Under the pieces are notes generated by a model. The model was not told the DNA's origin, ran no database searches, and worked only from the letters and a program-made list of their open reading frames with translations. A DNA stretch of 48,017 nt, taken from positions 82,989 through 131,005 of the forward strand of contig NZ_BMHY01000012.1 of the NCBI RefSeq assembly GCF_014641555.1, written 5' to 3'. Positions 41,387 through 48,017 of this stretch are shown in pieces. Both the position numbers and the translations under genes were made by a program. Source of the stretch: Paenibacillus radicis (ex Gao et al. 2016). GTDB taxonomy: Bacteria; Bacillota; Bacilli; Paenibacillales; Paenibacillaceae. Numbering within the stretch: position 1 is the first letter of the stretch; every line of letters begins with the position of its first letter.

Positions 41387-44300
41387 ATGTTACGACAATG
41401 GGCAGGGCTTCCAAAGCGCTTCAAGCATGCAGCAGTTGCGGCAATCGCCGTCGTTCTGATTGCCGTCGCTGGTTTGGGGATATCGCAAGCGATATCGGCT
41501 GCTGGAGACACCACGACGGTAACGGATGCAGCATCGCTTAGAGCTGCGCTAGCTAGTCCAGATAACTATCAGATTATTAATCTATCTCCCGGGGATTATA
41601 ATCTCGGCAATACGCCGCTGAACATTAATAAGGGCATCAAGTTGATTGGCGACGCAGGAAACCGCAATGGGGACGCGAGCAAAACGAAGCTAATCGCTTC
41701 TGGCGGCCGGGCAATCGTCATAAATGATAGTCTGAACAGTACGTTTGCCGACGTAGCGATTGAAGCGCTGACGATTACTGGCGGACAAGCGCCTGACGAA
41801 TTCTATGGGGGCGGCGGCATTAATGCCGATACGGGAACATCGACATTGTCGCTGTACAACGTTGTGGTCGCTAACAACAAATCCGGCGACACGCTTGGCG
41901 ACGGAGGCGGGATGTACGTCTCGGGCTTAGATGGCGGCAAGCTGCTTCTCGACCGGGTTATTGTATCCAATAATACAGCTGCAGACGGTGGAGCGGGACT
42001 GTATGTCGACGGGGATATTGAAGTCAGTATCATCAGATCGACGTTCGAGGGAAATCAATCGGGCAAAAAACCAGGCGGCGCGATTGACCTCATTCCGGCC
42101 TCCCAATCGGGAGCGGGTCCGCTGCGAATTGCAGACAGTTCGTTTATCGGAAACAAAGCAATCGGCAGCTATGCTGGAGCTTTGTCTATTAATATTGCGA
42201 ACACGATTATAGAAAATAGTACGTTTAGCGGCAACCAGGCGAAATACGGAAGTGCGATCGTTACTTCGGTAGAAGCTGCGCAAGCCGTGCAGCCGATTTT
42301 GAGGCATGTAACCATTTCCGCAAATACGAATACGGAAAAAGGCGGTGCGCTTTATGTCGCTGGAGGAGCTCCAACGCTTCTCAGCTCCGTCGTATCAGGT
42401 AATTTTCCTGCATCTACCAATGCGGATATAGCGGTTGGAGACGGAGGAAAGAAGCTTTCTCAGCAAACTAGCACTCATAACGTTGTGTATAAAGCGTCGG
42501 ACGTATTTACAGGAACCTCGGCCGGCAGCGGAAACCTGTTGGATACTGACGCAGGCTTGGAGGCGCTTGCCGATAATGGCGGGTTTACAAGAACGCATGC
42601 CTTGAAAGCAGACAGTCCGGCAAGAAGCGCGGGCGGTACATCCGGCTCGAAGTATGATCAGCGGGGCTTTCCAAGACTCATTGTGAGCAAAACGGCGGCA
42701 GGCGCTTTTGAAGGACAGCGCCAGGCGGTGCGATTTGGCAATACGTATTCGCAGCCTTTCGATTTCCAAAGTGATACATCATCAATAGCAATGGCACTTA
42801 CGAAGCAAACATCCTCTGTAATCGATAGCTATGATTTGGCGGGAACCGGACAGACTCGTACGTTGACTGTTGTACCGAAAGCCAATACAGCGGGAGATGC
42901 GACGTTTACGTTTACAGTCAATCGAACGATTGCCGGCGTTGCCCATACGTTAACTGGGACGCTGGAGTTGAAGTATTACGTTGCGCCTGACCTCACCGTA
43001 GAAATGTCGCATAACGGCGATTTCTATCAAGGGCAGAAGGATGCGACCTACACCATTAAAGTAGAGAATATTGGCCTTATGCCTACAACGGGAACGATCT
43101 CGTTAACCAGCCAGCTTCGCGCTGGATTAACGGCGAAGTCCATCGCAGGAACAGGATGGAGTTGCCCGGCCGGAGGCCTGACATGCACTTATGCCGGTTC
43201 AATTGCACCGGGAGGATCTGCTGTCTTAACGATAACGGCCGACGTTGCAGATAACGCCAGCCTGAGTACGCTCGACAGTGAAACGACGATTTCTGGCGGC
43301 GGTGAAGAAGCTGAAGATCTCGGTAACAACAAAGCGGTGGACAGTACTGCCGTTCAGCCGGTTCCGAAGGTCACGTCGGTTTCTGTTCCTGCTAGCGGAA
43401 CGTACAAGGCAGGAGATCCCTTAACCTTTATGGTAAACTTCGACGTGCCGGTCAAGGTAACGGGAGTACCTCAATTGTCGCTGGCAATCGGGAGTGCGCA
43501 AGTGAAAGCATCTTATATTAGCGGTTCTAATACGGGACAGCTTACCTTCGGATACACGATCGCGGAAGGGCTGTCCGATTTGAATGGCATCGCTATTGGC
43601 AGTGAACTCGAATTAAATGAAGGAACACTAGTTAGCGATAAAAATGCGCCTGCAGTGAGGACGCTGAATAGTGTTGGATCGACCAGCGGTATTATAATTG
43701 ATGCGGTCCCTCCTGTTGTTACCGGAGTGCAGCTGCCTTCGAACCGAATCTATTTAATCGACGAGGAGCTGTCATTTACCGTTCAATTCAGTGAGACTGT
43801 ATCGGTAACAGGAGTGCCGCAGCTTCCAATAAAAATTGGCGACGATACGGTTAACGCCATATTTGCCTCAGAAAAATCGCCGACGGAGCTTGTATTTACT
43901 CTCACTATTGAGGAAGGGTACAACGACGACGACGGTATTGTTTTGGGAGCCCTATCTCTTAACGGGGGTTCAATTAACGATCTGGCCGGCAATACGGCCG
44001 TGCTTACCATTCCAACAGGCATTGATACGTCAGGCATCCGAGTTGATACGAAATCGCCGGAATGGTTGAAGCTGGACGTCCCGGATCCGGGCTATTATAA
44101 GGCAGGAGGCTTGCTCGTTTTCCAAGCTGAATATAGTGAGAAGGTTACCGTTGCCGGAACTCCTCGAATTGCCTTCGATATAAACGGCGAGATTGAATAT
44201 GCCAATTACAGTTCCGGTTCAGGTACCAATAAGCTTCAATTCAACTACACGATTCAGGCAGGAGATACCGATAACGATGGGCTTTCGTTCTCATCGCCTG

Positions 44301-47300
44301 CAGCAATGGATTTGAATGGAGGTTCAATCAAGGATCAGGCTGGCTATGATGCCAACCTGTCGCCTGCGGCTCAGCCGATTATGACTGGGATTATTGTTGA
44401 TACGACGGATCCGTTCATTCAATCGGTCTATGCGGAACCAGGAACCTACACCTATGGCAGTACGGTTGCAATTGAGCTTCGTTTGAGCGAGCCAGTAACA
44501 GTATCTAGCGGCTCTTTGCAGTTATCTCTTAAAGTCGCCGGACAAACAGTCAATTTGGATTACGCAGGTACTAGCGGAGTAACCGATAAGCTGGTATTTG
44601 ATTATGAACCAGGGACAAATGTTCAAGATTTGGACGGGATAGAGCTTGTATCTTTAACCTTCGAGAGCGGATCAACCATTACCGATTTAGCAGGAAATCT
44701 CCTGTCATTGGTACTGCCAAGTCCAACTGTCCTTTCCGACGTCAAGATTGATACGGTCGTTCCAGAGATCGTAAACCTGTCGGCAGCGAGCGGCAGCTAC
44801 AAATTAGGCGAAACGCTGTCTTTTATAGTCAAATTCAGTGATAAAGCAGTTGTCAAAACAACAGGCGGAACGCCTTACTTGTCTTTTGAATTAGGTGCAA
44901 AAACATTCCGTGCCAGCTATGATTCGGGCAGCGGAACAACGGAATTGACCTTTAAATATGTACCGGCAAACGGTGATGCAAACGGTGAGACAGTCAATGT
45001 TCCCGCGGGAACGGCTGTCCAAGCAAACGGCGGATTGATTGTAAGCGAGAACGGAAACACGGTACAGCTTACAATTACTGCAGCATATGATCTTACCAGC
45101 GTAAAGGTTGACTCCACTGTGCCTAGCTTCACTGGCGTAACGGCAAGTGCATCAGGGACCTATGCAGTTGGTGACGAGTTGACATTCGTTCTGCCAACGA
45201 GCGAAGCCGTCACGCTTAATACGACGCAAGGTACTCCTGAATTGGAACTGCTTGTGGGCGGAACAGCACGGACAGCTCTTTTCGATGCTGTGAACTCCAG
45301 CGCTAGCCAGCTTGCATTCCGGTATATGGTCATTGGCGGTGATCACGATGAGGACGGTATTCAGCTTAAGCAGATCAAACTGAACCAAGCGATTATTACT
45401 GATGCTGCAGGCAATGCATTAAATGAGACGCTTCCTGCCTTATCAGAGATTATTAAGGTGGATGCTTTGATTCCTGCTATTCAATCGGTGGAATCGACAG
45501 AAGCCGGCGTGTATCGCGAAGGTAAAGAGCTCGTATTTTCCCTGGTATTAAATAAACCGGTGACGGTTAATACCTCGGGCGGTTCGCCAGTACTAGCGCT
45601 GACAATAGGAAGCAAGACCGGGAACGCAGCTTTTGTGAATTCGGCGGGCAATAAATTAACGTTTACTTATACGGTAGCCGCGGGAGATACGGACAATGAT
45701 GGTATTGCCCTTGGGTCGATCAGCCTGAATGGCGCCGTTATAAAAGACAGCTCGGGCAATTCGCTGGATATGACATTACCTGCCCTGCAACTGCCTATCA
45801 TTATTATTGATACAACTGCACCGGACGCGCCTCGGTTTGAAGCGGCAAACGGTACAAAGCTGAGCTTCGATGCTATTTCTTTTAATGGAACGGCTGAAGC
45901 GGGAAGTACGATTCATGTAACGGTTGACGGGAATACAGCTGTAGCGACCGACATTGCGGATGCGGACGGCAAGTGGTCTGTAGAGATTTTAGGACTTGCG
46001 GAAGGGGATTACACATTGAAAGCCGTTGCGTCTGACGCGGTCGGCAATCGAAGCTCAGATGCGGTTCTCTCCTTCACCGTCGTGCCGCGAATAGCATTTA
46101 GTCCAGCTAGTTATAGTGTAATTGTTGGTCAAACGACCGCTATCAAACTTGAGACCAGCTATTCGGATGGCAGCAAGAAAGATATTACAACTGAAGCTGT
46201 ATATCAGATCGATAAACAGGAAGTAGCTGTAGTAGAAGGAACAAACTTGAAGGGTGCCGGTTCAGGCAGCGCTGTATTGACTGCGCAATGGGCAGGATTG
46301 TCGGTAGCGGCACCAGTAACCGTCCTAATGCCAAGTGGCAGCGGCGGCGGGTCCGGAGCAGGAGCCGGGAATGATTTCTTTGATATCCAGCTTACTGTGA
46401 ATGGTATAAAGCTGAATAAACCGATATCGATCAAAGATGTGCAAGCAGGTTATGTTACGTTGTCATTCGAGGACAAGCAAGTTTCATTCGCACTGGACGT
46501 TGCCGAACTGAATAAACTTCTGCGGATGAACGAGAAGCTTGTCATCGAAGTAATGACAGAGTCAGGGTCGATTGAATTTTCGGTTAAGAACCGGATTGAG
46601 CAGGCGAGCCGGGAGCTTGGCAGCACGGGTTCGGTGAGTGCATTTACATTTGAACTTGGTCCAGCAACTGGTGCTAATGCAACAGCCATTCAAACCAAGC
46701 TGTCAAGCCTTGGAGCCAAAGTATTGGCTGGACCAGTAGAAATGAAGATCGGATATATTGACGGAAAAAGCAGTCAGCATGCATTTTCGACTTTTGAGGA
46801 ATATGTGGACCGTATGATTCCGCTTGGCACATCGAAGCCAGCGTATGGGTCTGCTGTACTGCGCTTTGACTCCGCTAGCGGGGAGTTCCGCTTCGTTCCT
46901 GCGAAATTCACTTCGAAAGACGGTCAATGGTATGCTGAAGCGAAAGACCGGGTTGCCGGAACGTATATCGTTGTGAATCGAGCGGTTCAGTTCAAGGATA
47001 CGGCTGGACATTGGGGAGAAAATGAAATCAATCTTCTTTCTTCCATGTTCGTTGTGCAAGGCAAGGATAAAGGCAAATTCGATCCGGAAGGCTCGATTAC
47101 CCGTGCTGAATTTGCCGTCTTGCTGTCGCGAGTACTTGGTCTAACTAACAGCACTGGCAAGGAAAGCTTCCCTGATGCAGAAAATGGCTGGTATGCGGAT
47201 TCGATTAACGCAGCAGCGGCTGCTTCTATTATCAATGGTTATAATGATGGAACATTCCGTCCAAATGCGACCGTTTCCCGTGAGGAAATGGCGATCATGA

Positions 47301-47542
47301 TGGTTAGAGCCCTTCGTTATGCAGGTATTGAGCCGGAAGGCAACGGAACGGTGGGCGGGTTCAAAGACCGTCAGTCCATATCAGATTGGGCTGTAGAAGC
47401 CGTGGGGCAAGCCTCACAGCTTGGACTTGTCAAAGGAGATTCGGCAGGCAGCTTCCGTCCGGCCGATCATGCGACGAGGGCAGAAGCGGTAACGATGCTG
47501 TTCCGTCTTATGAAGCAAGCTGATTTAACACCTTGGGAATAG
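41387..47542 (+). CDS. Giant SLH-anchored surface protein with beta-helix and Ig-like repeats
   Basis: 2051-aa cell-surface protein. Signal peptide at about 1-39 (cleavage near ISAAG). Residues ~45-420 form a right-handed beta-helix/choice-of-anchor Q region, with Gly-rich rungs (GGGGIN, GGGMYVSG) and ending ALKADSPARSAGG. About 530-650 is a DUF11-like domain with a Cys pair. Seven ~116-residue Ig-like repeats begin near 662, 777, 893, 1009, 1127, 1247 and 1364, each opening with a (G/T)xYxxGxxLxF pattern. Then come a Bap-type Ig domain (~1485-1570), a Big_2 domain (~1573-1640), a GSGGGSG linker and a C-terminal region. Three SLH domains (about 1866-1917, 1925-1980, 1991-2044) should bind pyruvylated cell-wall polymer. 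TTTAGGAGG precedes the ATG. Role: adhesin or surface-layer component. Confidence 0.93.
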   Translation: MLRQWAGLPKRFKHAAVAAIAVVLIAVAGLGISQAISAAGDTTTVTDAASLRAALASPDNYQIINLSPGDYNLGNTPLNINKGIKLIGDAGNRNGDASKTKLIASGGRAIVINDSLNSTFADVAIEALTITGGQAPDEFYGGGGINADTGTSTLSLYNVVVANNKSGDTLGDGGGMYVSGLDGGKLLLDRVIVSNNTAADGGAGLYVDGDIEVSIIRSTFEGNQSGKKPGGAIDLIPASQSGAGPLRIADSSFIGNKAIGSYAGALSINIANTIIENSTFSGNQAKYGSAIVTSVEAAQAVQPILRHVTISANTNTEKGGALYVAGGAPTLLSSVVSGNFPASTNADIAVGDGGKKLSQQTSTHNVVYKASDVFTGTSAGSGNLLDTDAGLEALADNGGFTRTHALKADSPARSAGGTSGSKYDQRGFPRLIVSKTAAGAFEGQRQAVRFGNTYSQPFDFQSDTSSIAMALTKQTSSVIDSYDLAGTGQTRTLTVVPKANTAGDATFTFTVNRTIAGVAHTLTGTLELKYYVAPDLTVEMSHNGDFYQGQKDATYTIKVENIGLMPTTGTISLTSQLRAGLTAKSIAGTGWSCPAGGLTCTYAGSIAPGGSAVLTITADVADNASLSTLDSETTISGGGEEAEDLGNNKAVDSTAVQPVPKVTSVSVPASGTYKAGDPLTFMVNFDVPVKVTGVPQLSLAIGSAQVKASYISGSNTGQLTFGYTIAEGLSDLNGIAIGSELELNEGTLVSDKNAPAVRTLNSVGSTSGIIIDAVPPVVTGVQLPSNRIYLIDEELSFTVQFSETVSVTGVPQLPIKIGDDTVNAIFASEKSPTELVFTLTIEEGYNDDDGIVLGALSLNGGSINDLAGNTAVLTIPTGIDTSGIRVDTKSPEWLKLDVPDPGYYKAGGLLVFQAEYSEKVTVAGTPRIAFDINGEIEYANYSSGSGTNKLQFNYTIQAGDTDNDGLSFSSPAAMDLNGGSIKDQAGYDANLSPAAQPIMTGIIVDTTDPFIQSVYAEPGTYTYGSTVAIELRLSEPVTVSSGSLQLSLKVAGQTVNLDYAGTSGVTDKLVFDYEPGTNVQDLDGIELVSLTFESGSTITDLAGNLLSLVLPSPTVLSDVKIDTVVPEIVNLSAASGSYKLGETLSFIVKFSDKAVVKTTGGTPYLSFELGAKTFRASYDSGSGTTELTFKYVPANGDANGETVNVPAGTAVQANGGLIVSENGNTVQLTITAAYDLTSVKVDSTVPSFTGVTASASGTYAVGDELTFVLPTSEAVTLNTTQGTPELELLVGGTARTALFDAVNSSASQLAFRYMVIGGDHDEDGIQLKQIKLNQAIITDAAGNALNETLPALSEIIKVDALIPAIQSVESTEAGVYREGKELVFSLVLNKPVTVNTSGGSPVLALTIGSKTGNAAFVNSAGNKLTFTYTVAAGDTDNDGIALGSISLNGAVIKDSSGNSLDMTLPALQLPIIIIDTTAPDAPRFEAANGTKLSFDAISFNGTAEAGSTIHVTVDGNTAVATDIADADGKWSVEILGLAEGDYTLKAVASDAVGNRSSDAVLSFTVVPRIAFSPASYSVIVGQTTAIKLETSYSDGSKKDITTEAVYQIDKQEVAVVEGTNLKGAGSGSAVLTAQWAGLSVAAPVTVLMPSGSGGGSGAGAGNDFFDIQLTVNGIKLNKPISIKDVQAGYVTLSFEDKQVSFALDVAELNKLLRMNEKLVIEVMTESGSIEFSVKNRIEQASRELGSTGSVSAFTFELGPATGANATAIQTKLSSLGAKVLAGPVEMKIGYIDGKSSQHAFSTFEEYVDRMIPLGTSKPAYGSAVLRFDSASGEFRFVPAKFTSKDGQWYAEAKDRVAGTYIVVNRAVQFKDTAGHWGENEINLLSSMFVVQGKDKGKFDPEGSITRAEFAVLLSRVLGLTNSTGKESFPDAENGWYADSINAAAAASIINGYNDGTFRPNATVSREEMAIMMVRALRYAGIEPEGNGTVGGFKDRQSISDWAVEAVGQASQLGLVKGDSAGSFRPADHATRAEAVTMLFRLMKQADLTPWE

Positions 47543-47552
47543 GGATTACTAG

Positions 47553-47596
47553 AAAAGCGCCTGGAACGTCTTAAAAGACGATTCAGGCGCTTTTTC
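47553..47596 (+). terminator. Terminator of the giant SLH gene
   Basis: AAAAGCGCCTG/CAGGCGCTTTTT stem with an inner CGTCTT-AAAA-GACG hairpin, then Ts. Confidence 0.9.
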
Positions 47597-47648
47597 TAAC
47601 AGATAAAGGCGTCTATCGACATATTTCGATTTTATTTTACAAAAAGGC

Positions 47649-47678
47649 TTGCAATGTTCTAGTCATCCATGGTATATT
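47649..47678 (+). promoter_or_regulatory. rRNA operon promoter P1
   Basis: TTGCAA (47649-47654), 18-bp spacer, TATATT (47673-47678). Confidence 0.6.
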
Positions 47679-47768
47679 CTATTTCCGGCCGAGAGAGACG
47701 CGGTTGGCGAGGCAAGCAGGACAAGCTTTGTGAAGAGCGGAAACACTCCAAACAAGCTGAAAAAAAGC

Positions 47769-47797
47769 TTGCATCGAGATAGTGGATGTGGTAAGAT
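47769..47797 (+). promoter_or_regulatory. rRNA operon promoter P2
   Basis: TTGCAT (47769-47774), 17-bp spacer, TAAGAT (47792-47797). Tandem promoters are usual for Firmicute rRNA operons. Confidence 0.65.
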
Positions 47798-47822
47798 AAC
47801 ATCCGTTGTCGAAACAAAACAT

Positions 47823-47835
47823 TGTTCTTTGAAAA
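47823..47835 (+). promoter_or_regulatory. rRNA leader boxA antitermination element
   Basis: TGTTCTTTGAAAA, followed by CTGAACAA, is the standard Firmicute rRNA leader sequence including boxA. It binds Nus factors to prevent Rho termination. Confidence 0.75.
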
Positions 47836-47913
47836 CTGAACAACGAGCAAAACTGCCCTATTGATTCTAACGAATTAATAGAAAAGCGATAAAACAAAGT
47901 AATGAGCAATTCA

Positions 47914-47960
47914 ACTTTCTCGACTTTCAATCAATCGATCTACTCGGTCGCTTGAAAGCT
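47914..47960 (+). other. 16S processing stem, 5' side
   Basis: CTTTCAA and TTGAAAG in the leader (around 47923 to 47957) can pair just upstream of the mature 16S 5' end. It is probably part of a leader hairpin; the main RNase III stem needs sequence beyond the window. Confidence 0.35.
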
Positions 47961-47962
47961 CG

Positions 47963-48017
47963 TATAATGGAGAGTTTGATCCTGGCTCAGGACGAACGCT
48001 GGCGGCGTGCCTAATAC
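47963..48017 (+). rRNA. 16S ribosomal RNA, 5' end only
   Basis: GGAGAGTTTGATCCTGGCTC, followed by the universally conserved GGACGAACGCTGGCGGCGTG, is the 16S 5' end (the 27F site). The gene runs out of the window at 48017. Mature 5' end placed at about 47963 by alignment with B. subtilis. Confidence 0.97.

Overview
The window looks like a chromosomal segment of a spore-forming, low-to-mid GC Firmicute of the Paenibacillus type. The evidence is a C-terminal triple-SLH S-layer anchor on a giant surface protein, a CotD-like coat protein, a B. subtilis-like preQ1 riboswitch with queCDEF, VanR/VanS-type two-component systems, Firmicute-style AGGAGG ribosome binding sites, several TTG starts, and an rRNA leader that ends in a Firmicute 16S 5' end. 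No tRNA, CRISPR array, transposase or integrase was seen.

Layout. 1-7.2 kb: a chemoreceptor, a class B penicillin-binding protein, a convergent AI-2E-type membrane protein and a membrane-anchored polysaccharide deacetylase. 7.2-7.9 kb: non-coding, with two repeat families. 7.9-15.8 kb: a GDPD-like phosphodiesterase overlapping a response regulator/histidine kinase pair, convergent ilvD, a second regulator/kinase pair, a palindromic element, and a D,D-carboxypeptidase with a possible regulator site upstream. 16-17.9 kb: an AT-rich secreted protein with three LamG-like repeats, probably acquired. 18-22.9 kb: a urease operon ureABC-F-G-D without ureE, with a perfect TnrA/GlnR-type box upstream of its promoter. 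23-25.9 kb: a MarR regulator, and a DHA2 drug-efflux MFS divergent from a TetR regulator. 26.1-32.2 kb: a BMP lipoprotein/ABC nucleoside importer (NupNOPQ-like), a YuiH-like molybdopterin oxidoreductase and a nucleoside phosphorylase, closed by a perfect terminator. 32.2-33.8 kb: about 1.6 kb of non-coding repeats. 33.8-36.3 kb: preQ1-I riboswitch and queCDEF, which make preQ1 from GTP-derived intermediates. 36.4-38.5 kb: a coat protein, a 28-residue ORF and a Tat-exported PhoX-like phosphatase on the minus strand. 38.7-47.5 kb: GNAT acetyltransferase, DUF6916-like protein, three tandem phage-tail-collar paralogues, a leader with five evenly spaced hairpins, and a 2051-residue SLH-anchored surface protein. 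47.6-48.0 kb: two rRNA promoters, boxA and the first bases of 16S rRNA.

The strongest candidate for an under-described system is the 38.7-47.5 kb block. It has three small collar-domain proteins without signal peptides and without phage structural genes around them, next to a giant modular cell-wall adhesin whose mRNA leader carries five near-identical palindromes at 39-40 bp spacing. The other notable signals are intergenic palindromic repeat families (7.2-7.7, 14.6 and 32.2-33.7 kb), His-rich UreG tails in an operon lacking ureE, and a 30-bp phased CGACAA/TTGTCG triplet in front of the nucleoside importer.
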